From the NCBI RefSeq assembly GCF_000154705.2, contig NZ_CM002917.1, positions 1-64,000 on the forward strand: a stretch of 64,000 nucleotides of DNA, in the 5' to 3' direction. A program made the translations under genes and the position numbers. This document shows positions 9,170-20,143 of this stretch, piece by piece. The stretch comes from Hoeflea phototrophica DFL-43. Its GTDB lineage: Bacteria > Pseudomonadota > Alphaproteobacteria > Rhizobiales > Rhizobiaceae. Under the pieces are notes generated by a model, which was not told where the DNA came from, made no database searches, and saw only the letters and a program-made list of their open reading frames with translations. The stretch's first letter is position 1; each line of letters opens with the position of its first letter.

Positions 9170-10480
9170 TTAGAGTATAAAACGGGACAAATCTGTGTTT
9201 TGCGCAAGGTCGCCAACGTTCTTCCGGACATAGTCCGAATCAATCGTGATTGTCGAGCCCGACTGATCTGGCGCGGTAAAAGAAATATCGTCGAGAACCC
9301 GTTCCATCACCGTTTGCAAGCGGCGCGCGCCGATGTTCTCGATGCTGCCGTTGAGATGAACAGCGACTTCGGCGAGAGCATCGATCGCATCCTCGGTGAA
9401 CTCGAGCGTCATGTCTTCGGTGCCCATCAAAGCTACGTATTGCTTGATCAGGCTGGCCTCGGTCTCCGTCAGAATCCGTCGGAAATCGTCCTTTGTAAGA
9501 GCCCGCAGTTCAACCCGGATCGGCAACCGGCCCTGCAGCTCAGGAAGCAGGTCCGATGGTTTGGAAACGTGAAACGCGCCTGACGCGATAAACAAGATGT
9601 GATCGGTCTTCACCGGACCATATTTGGTTGCAACTGTGGTTCCCTCCACCAAAGGAAGAAGATCGCGCTGAACGCCTTCGCGAGAGACCCCGGCACCCAT
9701 GCCGCCCTCGCGGTTGGCGATCTTGTCGATCTCGTCAATAAAGACGATGCCGTCATCTTCTGCAGATTTCAGCGCCTCCTGATGGATCTGGTCCATGTCC
9801 AGGAGCTTGTCGGATTCATCTCCAATCAGTGTGTCGTACGAATCACGAACCGTTGTCTTGATCTTGCGGGTGCGTCCGCCCATCGCCTTGCCAAACAAGT
9901 CATTCAGGTTGAGCACACCGATATTGCCGCCTGGCATTCCGGGCAGATCGAATTGCGGCATGCCGCCCGCGCTGTTGTCGGCAACCTCGATCTCGATTTC
10001 CTTGTCGTCAAGCAGACCGTCGCGAAGTTTCTTGCGGAACGAATCGCGGGTCGCAGGCGATGCCGTCGCACCAACCAGCGCATCCAGCACCCGCTCCTCG
10101 GCGTTCAGCCGCGCCTTGGCCTCGACTTCGCCGCGCTTGCGTTCGCGCACCAGCATGATTCCAGCTTCCACGAGATCGCGGATGATCTGCTCGACATCAC
10201 GGCCAACATAGCCAACTTCGGTGAATTTCGTGGCTTCCACCTTGATGAACGGCGCACCGGCAAGCCGCGCCAGGCGGCGTGAGATCTCCGTCTTGCCGAC
10301 CCCTGTTGGTCCGATCATCAAAATGTTCTTTGGCATCACCTCTTCGCGCAGCGGACCTGTCAGCTGCTGACGGCGCCAACGGTTTCTCAATGCGATGGCG
10401 ACCGCCCGTTTGGCATCCTTCTGGCCGATAATGAACCGGTCGAGTTCGGTTACGGTCTCACGAGGTGAAAAAGTGGTCAT
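9170..10480 (-). CDS. hslU: ATP-dependent protease ATPase subunit HslU
   Basis: A 436-residue AAA+ unfoldase that forms rings docking onto the HslV peptidase and degrades misfolded and regulatory proteins. Walker A is GPTGVGKT (residues 57-64) and Walker B is [11 protein letters not shown]. The intermediate I-domain (about 105-240) and the sensor-2 [14 protein letters not shown] segment are present. The C-terminal DLSRFIL tail is the element that inserts into HslV. It is the last gene of a four-gene operon, separated from hslV by two inserted genes. Confidence 0.97.
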   Translation of the reverse strand: MTTFSPRETVTELDRFIIGQKDAKRAVAIALRNRWRRQQLTGPLREEVMPKNILMIGPTGVGKTEISRRLARLAGAPFIKVEATKFTEVGYVGRDVEQIIRDLVEAGIMLVRERKRGEVEAKARLNAEERVLDALVGATASPATRDSFRKKLRDGLLDDKEIEIEVADNSAGGMPQFDLPGMPGGNIGVLNLNDLFGKAMGGRTRKIKTTVRDSYDTLIGDESDKLLDMDQIHQEALKSAEDDGIVFIDEIDKIANREGGMGAGVSREGVQRDLLPLVEGTTVATKYGPVKTDHILFIASGAFHVSKPSDLLPELQGRLPIRVELRALTKDDFRRILTETEASLIKQYVALMGTEDMTLEFTEDAIDALAEVAVHLNGSIENIGARRLQTVMERVLDDISFTAPDQSGSTITIDSDYVRKNVGDLAQNTDLSRFIL

Positions 10481-10487
10481 GTCTGGA

Positions 10488-11651
10488 CTATGCCTTTATC
10501 GGTGGAAGCCTGTCGAGGATCGATGTGGGAACCAGTGGCTTGATAATCAAGCGGCGGATCCGCTGCCAGCCCGCGCCGAACAGGATCACCACTGCACCGA
10601 TCACGATCAGGATCAGTGCAAAGGGTGGAATGCCTGTGGTGTTGGCCGCCCCGTTGATCAGGTAGTAGATTCCAACCGAGCCAAAATAGGCAAGGGTTGG
10701 CGCAAGCAGGGAGCGCCGGTCGATTGCCAGCGCCACGATCACGAAAGTGGTGATCATCAGGCCAAGCAATATGCTTGCGCTGATGCCCGGCTCGATCTGT
10801 CCCGACAAGACCTCCTGACCAGTGGACAGGATGAACAATGGATGCACCAATAGTGGCGCGGAGACGACATGAAGCCAGAAGGCGCAGTCTGACCAGACGG
10901 TCTGGCGTTCCCGGTCACGCAGATCGAATGCAACGGCAACCGCAAAAATCAAAAGCCCGCAAACCAGCGGGATGATGAGCGCATTGGCGACAACATCCGC
11001 AAGCTGTTCGGGTATTGGTGCCGCGACTGCCCCGCTGATCAGCTGGTCATGGTAAAACACGATTGCTCCGAGAAAGCCCAGGCCGGTTACTGCAATCGCA
11101 ATCACCCCCGCCAGCACGGGAACCTTGAACCGGAAGAAATAGACCGCTGCCGCAGCGATCAGACCTCCGCCGAGGATCAAGGCAACCTGGCCTGCTTCTG
11201 ATCGCAGCGCCATCAGCGAGAAAGCGTTGATCTGGCTCGGAATACTGATACGTCCGGCCAGCAGTTCCGTGAGCAGGGACGCCGCTGCAAACACGAAAAC
11301 CAGCGCCAGCAGGGTGCTTGAAAGCCGCATCCGCTTTTGCCGCGTGACGATTTCCGCAACCAGCCAACTGCTTATGGCCATGATGACCCAGATGAGGTTG
11401 TCGCCCGGTGCAAAAACCGATTGCAGCGCGAACAGTGCTCCGGAAAACAGCAAAATGATGCCGACGGTGACAAAAATATCGTTGCCGCCGCCAACAAGCC
11501 GCATCTGATCATCGACAGAGGGGTCTGCATCACCTCGATCAACCTCGGCTGCTGGCCGGTTCTCCTTGGCCAGTGCGATCAACGCCTGCCGCTGGTCTGC
11601 ATCCAGAACTCCTCTGGTAACCGCCAGATCGAGTGTGGTCTCATCTATCAT
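10488..11651 (-). CDS. polytopic membrane protein inside the hslVU operon
   Basis: A 387-residue protein with a soluble N-terminal segment of about 60 residues followed by roughly ten hydrophobic segments. The first segment is [21 protein letters not shown] do not recognise a characterised family; the layout resembles DUF2157/DUF4401-type membrane proteins. It overlaps the upstream acetyltransferase gene by 11 bases, and hslU starts seven bases after its stop, so it is cotranscribed with the protease. A link to membrane protein quality control is speculative. Confidence 0.65.
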   Translation of the reverse strand: MIDETTLDLAVTRGVLDADQRQALIALAKENRPAAEVDRGDADPSVDDQMRLVGGGNDIFVTVGIILLFSGALFALQSVFAPGDNLIWVIMAISSWLVAEIVTRQKRMRLSSTLLALVFVFAAASLLTELLAGRISIPSQINAFSLMALRSEAGQVALILGGGLIAAAAVYFFRFKVPVLAGVIAIAVTGLGFLGAIVFYHDQLISGAVAAPIPEQLADVVANALIIPLVCGLLIFAVAVAFDLRDRERQTVWSDCAFWLHVVSAPLLVHPLFILSTGQEVLSGQIEPGISASILLGLMITTFVIVALAIDRRSLLAPTLAYFGSVGIYYLINGAANTTGIPPFALILIVIGAVVILFGAGWQRIRRLIIKPLVPTSILDRLPPIKA

Positions 11652-12225
11652 GCTGAATACCCGTCTGATTGCCTGATTGAGCCTGATTGCCGTCGATTGA
11701 CAGCTGCATGATCATGGTGGACTGGCCCTCGTGCTCAGGATCTGGTGCGATCAGAAGCTGTTCAAAACCGGCTTTCTGATAGGCTCTGATGGCTCGAAGA
11801 TTGGCTGCGTCCGGATCGATCAGGATGTGGCGATGGCCTTCCTCGATCAACATTTTGGCAAACGCTTTCAGGGCAGCGGTTCCCAGTCCTCTGGAGAGAT
11901 TTTCAACGTCGCCAATCGCCAGGTCGATGCCAATGCTGTCGGACGGGACGTCACGCAGCCAAGGCGTCTCGCTGAGCCATGGCTCTGTCAGATGGTCACC
12001 GATCATCCAGGCCTGAATGTAGCCGGCTGGCTCGCCATCGAGCGCAAACAGGTAAGGGCGTGTGGTGTCGCGCCCTTCGACCATGTCGCGGACATAGCCG
12101 AGCTCGGTTTCCGCCTCGCCCCACCATTCCTGCCAGTGCGACCGTCGCATCCAGTTTTCGAGCAGCTCATAGTCATGCGCGCTCACGGACCGGAAGCTTA
12201 TCTGGCCGGAATCAATCGAGCTCAA
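11641..12225 (-). CDS. GNAT acetyltransferase, AAC(6')-like
   Basis: A 194-residue GNAT N-acetyltransferase. The acetyl-CoA loop is seen around residue 112 ([13 protein letters not shown], the R-G-x-G-T pattern), and the family's [14 protein letters not shown] helix follows. The N-terminal [16 protein letters not shown] and this C-terminal pattern resemble aminoglycoside 6'-N-acetyltransferases of the AAC(6')-Ib group and siderophore-synthesis acyltransferases. It overlaps hslV by 14 bases. A homologue is found at this place in related genomes, so it is probably an intrinsic gene, not an acquired resistance gene. Substrate is unknown. Confidence 0.75.
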   Translation of the reverse strand: MSSIDSGQISFRSVSAHDYELLENWMRRSHWQEWWGEAETELGYVRDMVEGRDTTRPYLFALDGEPAGYIQAWMIGDHLTEPWLSETPWLRDVPSDSIGIDLAIGDVENLSRGLGTAALKAFAKMLIEEGHRHILIDPDAANLRAIRAYQKAGFEQLLIAPDPEHEGQSTMIMQLSIDGNQAQSGNQTGIQHDR

Positions 12226-12772
12226 GAGTTTCGATCACGATGTTTGTGTTGGTGTAGACGCAGATATCCCCGGCGATTTCCATTGCGCGCCGGGCGATCT
12301 CCTCAGCACTCTTGTCGCCGTCCATCAAAGCCCTTGCGGCTGCATAGGCATAATTGCCGCCTGAACCGATCGCCATGGTGCCGTGTTCGGGTTCCAGAAC
12401 ATCGCCATTGCCGGTGATCGCCAGGGTGACAGTCTTGTCGGCCACCAGCATCATCGCCTCAAGCCGTCTGAGATAGCGGTCGGTGCGCCAGTCCTTGGCC
12501 AGTTCCACCGCGGCACGGGTGAGCTGATCGGGATATTGCTCGAGCTTGGCTTCAAGCCGCTCAAGAAGCGTGAATGCATCCGCCGTGGCCCCGGCAAAGC
12601 CGGCAACGACTGAATTGTCCTTACCGATACGGCGGACCTTGCGGGCATTGCCCTTCATGACCGTTTGACCAAGGCTGACCTGTCCGTCGCCAGCCATCAC
12701 CACTTGGTTGCCCTTGCGCACAGTGATGATCGTGGTGGCATGCATCTGGCCAAAGGGATTGTGCTCGCTCAT
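12212..12772 (-). CDS. hslV: ATP-dependent protease peptidase subunit HslV
   Basis: A 186-residue N-terminal threonine hydrolase of the proteasome beta family, the peptidase of HslUV. The mature enzyme is expected to begin at Thr13 ([10 protein letters not shown]), so there is a 12-residue propeptide, longer than in E. coli. The family stretches [20 protein letters not shown] and [11 protein letters not shown] are intact. It begins the hslV-GNAT-membrane protein-hslU operon and is divergent from hisB. I could not recognise a heat-shock promoter in the 211-base intergenic region. Confidence 0.97.
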   Translation of the reverse strand: MSEHNPFGQMHATTIITVRKGNQVVMAGDGQVSLGQTVMKGNARKVRRIGKDNSVVAGFAGATADAFTLLERLEAKLEQYPDQLTRAAVELAKDWRTDRYLRRLEAMMLVADKTVTLAITGNGDVLEPEHGTMAIGSGGNYAYAAARALMDGDKSAEEIARRAMEIAGDICVYTNTNIVIETLELD

Positions 12773-12983
12773 GGCGCGTCCTTTCCGTCAAACGGCGTGG
12801 ATCGGACGCCGTGCAATCAAGTCAGTTCTATGTAAGCGCGTTGAGGGCAAATGCAAATCGCTCCCCAACCGAGAACTGGGCCGGCTGAGAACTGGACCGC
12901 CTGAACATTGGACAGCAACCCGTTCTGGATATTTCAGCCGCAGACTGGTATTGAGCGCCGATCACAATGCCCGGAGACGCCCG

Positions 12984-13592
12984 ATGGCCACCACCGAGAG
13001 CGCGCGCGCCGCTTCGATTGCCCGCAAGACCAACGAAACCGACATTTCTGTCAGCCTCTCGGTTGACGGAACCGGAACCGGATCGATTTCGACCGGAGTC
13101 GGCTTTTTTGATCACATGCTCGAGCAACTTTCGCGCCACTCGCTGATTGATCTCGAGATCAAAGCCAAGGGCGATCTCCACATCGATGATCACCACACCG
13201 TGGAAGACACCGGCATTGCCATTGGCCAGGCCCTTGCCAAGGCACTGGGCGATCGCAAGGGCATCACCCGCTATGCCTCGCTCGATCTGGCAATGGATGA
13301 AACCCTGACCCGTGCCGCTGTTGATATTTCCGGCCGGCCGTTCCTGGTCTGGGATGTGAATTTCTCCGCCCCGAAAATCGGGACATTCGACACCGAGCTG
13401 GTGCGCGAGTTTTTCCAGGCTCTGGCCCAGCATGGCGGCATCACCTTGCATGTCACCAATCTCTATGGTGCGAACAACCACCATATCGCCGAGACCTGCT
13501 TCAAGGCTGTGGCGCGGGTCCTGCGCACGGCCTGTGAGGTTGATCCGCGCCAGAAGGATCGCATTCCCTCAACCAAGGGATCTCTGGCCTGA
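12984..13592 (+). CDS. hisB: imidazoleglycerol-phosphate dehydratase
   Basis: A 202-residue Mn-dependent enzyme that dehydrates imidazole glycerol phosphate to imidazole acetol phosphate in histidine synthesis. The metal-binding motifs [17 protein letters not shown] and [12 protein letters not shown] are present. It is the monofunctional form without a phosphatase domain. The ATG at 12984 has GGAG seven bases upstream. It opens the operon hisB-DUF2628-hisH-hisA-hisF-hisE-coaA. Confidence 0.95.
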   Translation: MATTESARAASIARKTNETDISVSLSVDGTGTGSISTGVGFFDHMLEQLSRHSLIDLEIKAKGDLHIDDHHTVEDTGIAIGQALAKALGDRKGITRYASLDLAMDETLTRAAVDISGRPFLVWDVNFSAPKIGTFDTELVREFFQALAQHGGITLHVTNLYGANNHHIAETCFKAVARVLRTACEVDPRQKDRIPSTKGSLA

Positions 13593-13640
13593 AGCCTTTC
13601 AGGGGTCGGGGCCGCATCTGCGGACAATCGGAGAGCCGTG

Positions 13641-14123
13641 ATGAGCTGTTATCTTGTTTTCGCCCGGCCGGGTGCGCCGGTCCCCGATGAGGGATCGGTG
13701 ATTGTCGCCGATCGGTTTGCGCCATGGGCCTTTGCTTTTCCCATGCTGTGGCTGCTGTTCAACCGGCTCTGGATCGAGGCGGCGATTGCCTTTGCGCTTT
13801 CTCTTGCCTCGACAATGATGATCACGAATCCGGCTTTGTTCTGGCCGGGTCTGGCGTTGGGTGTGGCGTTGTCCGCCGTCACGGCCATGGAGGGGCGCAA
13901 CTGGCGTGCGGCGGCACTTGTGCGCCGGGGCTGGCAGATGATTGATCTCATCGAGGCCGATGATGCGGACGCCGCTTTTGAGATTCATGCCTTGAGAGCG
14001 TCTGGCGGTAAGACTGTAGTTCCGGGGGACAGGCCCACACCACCGCGGAATTTCCCGCAACCCGGCCGCGCTGATGAGAGCGACGCCGGTACCATCGGCC
14101 TTGTGCCGGTTCAAAGGAGTTGA
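13641..14123 (+). CDS. DUF2628 domain membrane protein
   Basis: A 160-residue protein of unknown function matching DUF2628. Residues 30-80 contain two or three hydrophobic segments ([19 protein letters not shown] and the next helices). The C-terminal part is soluble and charged. It is wedged between hisB and hisH in rhizobia, which suggests co-expression but not necessarily a role in histidine synthesis. The ATG at 13641 has GGAGAG just upstream; a GTG three bases before it is an alternative. Confidence 0.75.
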   Translation: MSCYLVFARPGAPVPDEGSVIVADRFAPWAFAFPMLWLLFNRLWIEAAIAFALSLASTMMITNPALFWPGLALGVALSAVTAMEGRNWRAAALVRRGWQMIDLIEADDADAAFEIHALRASGGKTVVPGDRPTPPRNFPQPGRADESDAGTIGLVPVQRS

Positions 14124-14128
14124 ATTCG

Positions 14129-14779
14129 ATGCGGGTTGTGGTGGTTGACTACGGATCGGGCAATCTGCGCTCGGCGGTAAAGGCGTTTGAGCGCGCCGCG
14201 CGCGAATCCGGCGTATCCGCCGAGATCATCCTGAGTGCCGAGGCCGATCAGGTCGCAAACGCTGATCGTGTGGTTTTGCCTGGTGTTGGCGCCTATGCCG
14301 ATTGCCGCGCCGGTCTGAATGCCATTGATGGCATGGCCGATGCGCTTCGCCATGCTGTGGAAGACAAGGCCCGTCCGTTTCTGGGCATCTGTGTCGGCAT
14401 GCAGCTGATGTCGACCCGGGGTCTGGAAAAGACCACCTCTGAAGGCTTCAACTGGATCTCCGGTGATGTGGTCGAGATCGCGCCATCGAATCCGGCTTTG
14501 AAAATTCCCCAGATCGGCTGGAACACGCTGGATCTGCAGGCGCAGCATCCGCTGTTTGAAGGCATTCCCACTGGTCCTGACGGTTTGCATGCCTATTTTG
14601 TCCATTCCTATCATTTGGCGGCTAAGAAATCCGCGGATGTGATCGCGACCTGCGACTATGGCGGAACGGTCACGGCAGCAGTTGCCCATGAAAACAAGGC
14701 GGGAACACAATTCCATCCGGAAAAGAGCCAGACGCTGGGTCTTGCCCTGATTGCCAATTTCCTCAAATGGAAGCCCTGA
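14129..14779 (+). CDS. hisH: imidazole glycerol phosphate synthase, glutamine amidotransferase subunit
   Basis: A 216-residue class I glutaminase that passes ammonia to HisF. The nucleophile Cys lies in GICVGMQLM, the oxyanion region in [10 protein letters not shown], and the His/Glu pair in QFHPEKSQ. An AAGGAG ribosome binding site lies nine bases before the ATG at 14129. It is followed after one base by hisA. Confidence 0.95.
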   Translation: MRVVVVDYGSGNLRSAVKAFERAARESGVSAEIILSAEADQVANADRVVLPGVGAYADCRAGLNAIDGMADALRHAVEDKARPFLGICVGMQLMSTRGLEKTTSEGFNWISGDVVEIAPSNPALKIPQIGWNTLDLQAQHPLFEGIPTGPDGLHAYFVHSYHLAAKKSADVIATCDYGGTVTAAVAHENKAGTQFHPEKSQTLGLALIANFLKWKP

Positions 14780-14780
14780 C

Positions 14781-15547
14781 ATGATCCTGTTTCCCGCAAT
14801 CGATCTCAAAGACGGCCAGTGCGTCCGGCTCAAGCTGGGCGAGATGGCCTCGGCAACGGTCTACAATGAAGACCCGGCAGCCCAGGCTCGCGCCTTTGAG
14901 GATCAGGGCTTTGAATGGCTGCATGTGGTCGATCTCAATGGCGCGTTTGAAGGCCAGTCGGTCAATGGCGCGGCGGTCGAAGCGATCCTCAAGGCCACGA
15001 AGAATCCGGTTCAGCTCGGCGGTGGTATCCGCACGCTGGCACATATCGAAAGCTGGCTCGACAAGGGCCTGGCTCGGGTGATTCTTGGCACCATTGCGGT
15101 GCGCGATCCGGACCTGGTGCGTGAGGCCTGCAAGAGGTTTCCCGGACGCGTTGCCGTCGGCATCGATGCCAAGGGTGGCAAGGTGGCAGTCGAGGGTTGG
15201 GCCGAGGCTTCCGAGCTCGGTGTCATCGAACTGGCCAAACGTTTCGAAGGTGCCGGGGTCGCGGCCATCATCTACACCGACATTGATCGCGACGGCGTGC
15301 TTGCGGGAATCAACTGGGAGAGCACCATCGAATTGGCGGGAGCCGTGTCGATCCCGGTAATCGCCTCGGGTGGCCTGGCTTCAATTGCCGACATCGTGCG
15401 TATGAAAATGCCAGATGCCGCAAGGCTCGAAGGCGCGATCTCGGGTCGCGCCCTTTACGATGGGCGCATCGATCCGGCAGAAGCATTGGGTGTTCTCAAC
15501 GGAACGCTGACCCTTGAGCCGGCAAAATTCGAGCAGGAAGACCGCTC

Positions 15548-15551
<4 letters not shown>
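14781..15551 (+). CDS. hisA: ProFAR isomerase
   Basis: A 256-residue (beta/alpha)8 isomerase that opens the ribose ring of ProFAR to PRFAR in histidine synthesis. The N-terminal [14 protein letters not shown] carries the catalytic Asp, and [14 protein letters not shown] carries the second Asp with the phosphate-binding region. [15 protein letters not shown] is the C-terminal phosphate loop. The stop overlaps hisF by four bases (ATGA). Confidence 0.96.
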
Positions 15552-16324
<773 letters not shown>

Positions 16325-16376
16325 CCGGGCGTGATTGTTCAGCCGTTATGGCATCATTTGAAGGGAAGACAGGGCG

Positions 16377-16700
16377 ATGACCAGTTTCACTCTCGCCGAT
16401 CTTGAAAAGATCGTCGCCGTACGCGCTGCGGCTGATCCTGCGGAATCCTGGACCGCCAAGCTGGCGGCTGCCGGTATGCCCAAGGCTGCAAAGAAGCTTG
16501 GCGAAGAGGCGGTCGAGACGGTAATCGCCGCAACGTCTCAAGGCCGTGGTGAACTGGTGGGTGAATCCGCAGATCTGCTCTATCATCTGTTGGTCGTGCT
16601 CAGAATTGGTAATATCCCGCTGAACGAAGTCATGGCAGAACTGCAGCGGCGGACCGCGCAATCGGGATTGGCCGAGAAGGCCGGACGTCCGGTGGAGTAA
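16377..16700 (+). CDS. hisE: phosphoribosyl-ATP pyrophosphatase
   Basis: A 107-residue MazG-like hydrolase for step two of histidine synthesis, PR-ATP to PR-AMP. The metal-binding [14 protein letters not shown] and [13 protein letters not shown] helices are complete. It is the stand-alone form without HisI, so the cyclohydrolase must be encoded elsewhere. The coaA start follows two bases after the stop. Confidence 0.95.
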   Translation: MTSFTLADLEKIVAVRAAADPAESWTAKLAAAGMPKAAKKLGEEAVETVIAATSQGRGELVGESADLLYHLLVVLRIGNIPLNEVMAELQRRTAQSGLAEKAGRPVE

Positions 16701-16702
16701 CC

Positions 16703-17689
16703 ATGGACCAGACCGACATTCAGCCACGCACCCTGGATCACTTCACCGGCGATGATTTTTCGCCCTACCGTTTTTTCTCCGCCGAAAAATGGGCAGAATT
16801 CCGCGCTGACACGCCTCTTACCTTGAGCGAGGATGAGGTCCGCAAGCTGCGCTCGCTCAACGATCCGGTGGATCTTGACGAGGTGCGGCGGATCTACCTG
16901 TCATTGTCGCGGTTGCTCTCGGCCCATGTGGAATCCTCGCAATTGCTGTTTGAGCAACGCAAGCGTTTCCTCAACCTGTCCGATGTCGTTAAAACGCCAT
17001 TTATCATCGGAATTGCTGGATCCGTGGCCGTTGGCAAATCCACCACCGCACGTGTCTTGGCCCAACTTCTGTCCCGTTGGCCCTCGAGCCCCAAGGTCGA
17101 TCTGGTGACCACCGATGGTTTTCTTTATCCCAACGAGGTGCTCAGGCGTGAAAACCTGATGGACCGCAAGGGCTTCCCGGAAAGCTATGATGTTGGCGCG
17201 GTGCTCAGGTTTCTTTCAGAGATCAAGGCGGGCCAGCACAATGTGCATGCTCCCTGTTACTCCCACCTGACATATGATGTGCTGCCTGGCGAGCACACCG
17301 TGATCGACCGGCCCGACATCCTTATCTTTGAGGGGATCAATGTGCTGCAGGTCCGCGACCTGCCTGAAGACGGCAAGATTGTTCCGTTCGTTTCGGACTT
17401 CTTTGATTTCTCGATCTACATTGATGCCGAAGAAGCAGACATCCACAAATGGTATGTCGACCGCTTCATGAATCTGAGGCAGACCGCGTTCCGCGATCCG
17501 GATTCCTTCTTCCACCGCTACGCCACGATCAACGAGGACGCAGCGCTGGCCATTGCCGAGAGCCTTTGGGAAAACATCAACCTGAAGAACCTGCGTCAGA
17601 ACATCCTGCCGACGCGGCCGCGCGCCGATCTGATTCTGCGCAAGGCGCCCAACCACCTCATCGAGCAAGTTGCCTTGCGCAAACTCTAG
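16703..17689 (+). CDS. coaA: type I pantothenate kinase
   Basis: A 328-residue kinase for the first committed step of coenzyme A synthesis. The Walker A motif GSVAVGKST lies near residue 107, followed by the type I signature [11 protein letters not shown] and the YSHLTYDV segment. Length matches the E. coli enzyme, which is inhibited by CoA. It ends the histidine operon, an arrangement kept in rhizobia. The convergent alkB gene stops only 14 bases away, and no clear hairpin separates them. Confidence 0.95.
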   Translation: MDQTDIQPRTLDHFTGDDFSPYRFFSAEKWAEFRADTPLTLSEDEVRKLRSLNDPVDLDEVRRIYLSLSRLLSAHVESSQLLFEQRKRFLNLSDVVKTPFIIGIAGSVAVGKSTTARVLAQLLSRWPSSPKVDLVTTDGFLYPNEVLRRENLMDRKGFPESYDVGAVLRFLSEIKAGQHNVHAPCYSHLTYDVLPGEHTVIDRPDILIFEGINVLQVRDLPEDGKIVPFVSDFFDFSIYIDAEEADIHKWYVDRFMNLRQTAFRDPDSFFHRYATINEDAALAIAESLWENINLKNLRQNILPTRPRADLILRKAPNHLIEQVALRKL

Positions 17690-17703
17690 ATGATCTTATT
17701 GTA

Positions 17704-18312
17704 TCAGGAATCGACCCGGCGCAGCGTCAGATTGATGCGCCCGCCATCCTTGAGCAATGTCGAGGTCATCGGGTAGATCCGGTCGACGCCATGGAAAGCA
17801 AGCCGGCTTTCCCCGCCAAGAATGACCACATCGCCGCTTTCAAGCCGGAATGATCTGGTTGGCTGCCCGCGCTCGGTGCCACCGATGCGAAACAGGCAGG
17901 CGTCACCCAGCGAGACCGACAGAACGGGAGCGGAAAAATCGCTCTCATCGCGGTCCTGGTGCAGGCCCATGCGGGCCGACACGTCATAGTAATTGATCAG
18001 GCAAGCCTGTGGCGGACGGCTCTCACCCGTGAGATCGGCCCACAATGCCTTCAGTCTGTTGGGGACTGGAGGCCAGGGCGCTCCTGAGACCGGATGGCTA
18101 TCTTGGTAGCGGTAGCCCGCCTTGTCGGAAACCCAGCCCAGCGTCCCGCAATTGGTCATGCGCACGCTCAAGGGTTTGCCGGTCCTTGGCATTTCCGGGC
18201 GGTACAGCGGAGCTTGCCGCACCACCGCCCGGATGTCTTCAACCAGAGAGGTCTGTTCGTCGCGATCGAGATGGCCGGGAATGTGGCGCACCCCTTTGGG
18301 CAGAACGAGCAT
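17704..18312 (-). CDS. alkB: AlkB-type 2-oxoglutarate/Fe(II) dioxygenase
   Basis: A 202-residue dioxygenase that repairs alkylated bases such as 1-methyladenine and 3-methylcytosine by oxidative demethylation. The iron ligands are visible as the HxD of HQDRDE and the distal His of AFHGVDR. The 2-oxoglutarate-binding RINLTLRR lies at the C-terminus. The NYYDVSARMGLHQD region gives the substrate lid. No ada-type regulator is next to it. Confidence 0.92.
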   Translation of the reverse strand: MLVLPKGVRHIPGHLDRDEQTSLVEDIRAVVRQAPLYRPEMPRTGKPLSVRMTNCGTLGWVSDKAGYRYQDSHPVSGAPWPPVPNRLKALWADLTGESRPPQACLINYYDVSARMGLHQDRDESDFSAPVLSVSLGDACLFRIGGTERGQPTRSFRLESGDVVILGGESRLAFHGVDRIYPMTSTLLKDGGRINLTLRRVDS

Positions 18313-18339
18313 TGCCGGCCTTTCTGGTGTCTTGGTGGT

Positions 18340-18855
18340 TCAGGCCGTTTCGATATCTGGAATACGCAGGACCTGGCCCGGATAGATCTTGTCGGGATCT
18401 GAAAGCATTGGCTTGTTCGCCTCGAAGATCACCTTGTATTTGCCACCTTTTCCCTTGCCATAGGCCGCTTCAGCGACTTTCCAGAGACTGTCGCCCTTCT
18501 GAACCGTATGAAACTTCGGCTCATTTGCCGGTGTTGACGCTGCGACCAGCGCGGTCATGTCGACATCAGCGAGCTTTAGACCGGAGTCGGGCAGCACCAC
18601 CTTCAGTTCGGAGGCCTCCACCTTGGAAATCCCGAGTGTGTTGCCCACCGCAACGATGGCCTTTTCGAAAATCGACTGATCCTCGACCACGCCCGACAGC
18701 ACCACCTTGTCGCCGTCAACCTTCACATCGACCTTGTCGGTGCCCAAGCCGAAGGAATCGAGTTCTTTCTTGACGGCATCGGCTTCCGGAGCGTCGTCAT
18801 CACCGCCAATACCAAGCTTCTTTCCCGCAGATTTGATGAAATCGAAAATGCCCAT
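18340..18855 (-). CDS. BON and LysM domain protein (YgaU/Kbp-like)
   Basis: A 171-residue protein with a BON domain (about residues 25-85) followed by a C-terminal LysM domain (about 118-168, HTVQKGDSLWKVAEAAYGKG). This is the arrangement of E. coli YgaU (Kbp), a potassium-binding protein. There is no signal peptide, as in Kbp. The ATG at 18855 (MGIFDF) is preceded by GGGAG at a spacing of ten bases. Whether it binds potassium here is untested. Confidence 0.85.
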   Translation of the reverse strand: MGIFDFIKSAGKKLGIGGDDDAPEADAVKKELDSFGLGTDKVDVKVDGDKVVLSGVVEDQSIFEKAIVAVGNTLGISKVEASELKVVLPDSGLKLADVDMTALVAASTPANEPKFHTVQKGDSLWKVAEAAYGKGKGGKYKVIFEANKPMLSDPDKIYPGQVLRIPDIETA

Positions 18856-18934
18856 AAGTCTTTGTCTCCCTGAATACATAGAATTTGACATAAGCACGCT
18901 GAATTCGCCGTGCCAAGAAAAAGCACCAGCTAAT

Positions 18935-19369
18935 TTAATCGTCGCGGACTTTCTGCCGGGCTTTCTTGATCACTGCCCGCCCGGATTTTGCAGCCAGCCG
19001 CCGCTCCACCGAACCGCGGGTCGGTTTGGTTTTGCGCCGTGGCGGCGGTGGTGGAGCGGACGCCTTGTCAAGCAGTTCGACCAACCGCTCGCGCGCATCG
19101 GCCCGATTGCGCTCTTGGGTCCGGAACCGGTTGGCTTCGAGAATCAGAACGCCTTCCTTGGACACTCTGCTGCCGCCAAGCCGAATGGCATTGGCCTTCA
19201 CCCGATCGGTCAGCGAAGGAGAGTTGGTGATGTCAAAACGCAACTGCACCGCGGTCGCTACCTTGTTGACGTTCTGACCGCCCGGACCTGATGCACGGAT
19301 GAAGCTCTCGCTCAATTCCCAGTGGGCAATCACGATGCCCCGCGCTGCATAAAGGGCGTCTGTGCTCAT
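18935..19369 (-). CDS. arfB: alternative ribosome-rescue factor ArfB
   Basis: A 144-residue peptidyl-tRNA hydrolase that frees ribosomes stalled on mRNAs without a stop codon. The catalytic GGQ lies in [12 protein letters not shown] near residue 30. The C-terminal tail is Lys/Arg-rich ([10 protein letters not shown] and on) and would enter the empty mRNA channel, which separates ArfB from the release factors. Its start overlaps the stop of the flavoprotein gene upstream (ATGA). Confidence 0.92.
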   Translation of the reverse strand: MSTDALYAARGIVIAHWELSESFIRASGPGGQNVNKVATAVQLRFDITNSPSLTDRVKANAIRLGGSRVSKEGVLILEANRFRTQERNRADARERLVELLDKASAPPPPPRRKTKPTRGSVERRLAAKSGRAVIKKARQKVRDD

Positions 19370-20043
19370 CTGTCCACCTTCCAGAACAGGATCTGGCTTT
19401 CGTCCTTGCGGCTGATCGCCGGCACCCGCGCGCCTTTGGCCGGGTGCCCGACCACCAGCAACACAAGCGGCTTTTCATTCTCAGGCCGGCCGCAGATCTG
19501 GTTGAGAAAACCCATTGGTGATGGCGTATGGGTCAAGGTTGCCAACCCGGCAGAATGCAGGCTGGCGATAAGCAGACCAATGGCGATGGAAACCGATTCG
19601 GGCACATAATAGTGTTTGATCTTTCGGCCTTTGGCGTCGACGCCCCAGCGCTGCGCAAAGATGGCGATTAGCCAGGGAGCCGTTTCGAGAAACGGTTTGT
19701 CCGCATCGGTGCCGAGTGGGGCAAGGGCGTCAAGCCATTCATCGCCGGCACGGCTCTTGTAAAAGGTTCGCTCTTCTTCTTCGGCTGCAAGCCTGATCGC
19801 GCGCTTGGTGTCCGGATCGCCGATGGCGACAAAGCTCCAGGGTTGCTGGTTGGCACCAGAGGGCGCCGTACCCGCAGTACGGACGGCAATCCGGATCAGT
19901 TCCGGATCAACCGGTTCGGGCGAAAAATCACGCACTGTCCGGCGCGACTGCAGCCGGTCATGAAAAGCGCGCGCTTCTGCCAGCATATCCGCTTCGCTCA
20001 GGCGTGGCAGCGAAAGCTCTATGGTCTCGGCGGTCTTGGCCAT
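19366..20043 (-). CDS. nitroreductase-fold flavoprotein, iodotyrosine deiodinase-like
   Basis: A 225-residue FMN enzyme of the nitroreductase superfamily. FMN contacts are SRRTVRDF and [12 protein letters not shown]. It closely follows the iodotyrosine deiodinase (IYD) pattern: a Glu and Tyr in EEEERTFY and a Lys in [11 protein letters not shown], which correspond to the three substrate-zwitterion contacts of human IYD. It also keeps the [13 protein letters not shown] and [17 protein letters not shown] segments. Bacterial relatives dehalogenate halotyrosines reductively. I start it at the ATG at 20043. It is translationally coupled to arfB. A general nitroreductase role remains possible. Confidence 0.8.
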   Translation of the reverse strand: MAKTAETIELSLPRLSEADMLAEARAFHDRLQSRRTVRDFSPEPVDPELIRIAVRTAGTAPSGANQQPWSFVAIGDPDTKRAIRLAAEEEERTFYKSRAGDEWLDALAPLGTDADKPFLETAPWLIAIFAQRWGVDAKGRKIKHYYVPESVSIAIGLLIASLHSAGLATLTHTPSPMGFLNQICGRPENEKPLVLLVVGHPAKGARVPAISRKDESQILFWKVDR

Positions 20044-20143
20044 GTGATGGATTTCCTGCAGGGATCGTGGTCGGCAGAAAATGCGTGACCGAACGGGTTC
20101 GGTCAATGTTGATGATCAAATCCTGTCTGAAGACGGTGCCAGA

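Noticed and set aside
11641..12225. Acquired aminoglycoside resistance gene
   Set aside because: The AAC(6')-like similarity is real, but the gene sits inside the hslVU operon with overlaps on both sides and no mobile element, which points to an intrinsic acetyltransferase.
12773..12983. Heat-shock (RpoH) promoter before hslV
   Set aside because: I looked for CTTG and CCATAT-type boxes with proper spacing on the minus strand and found none that fits.
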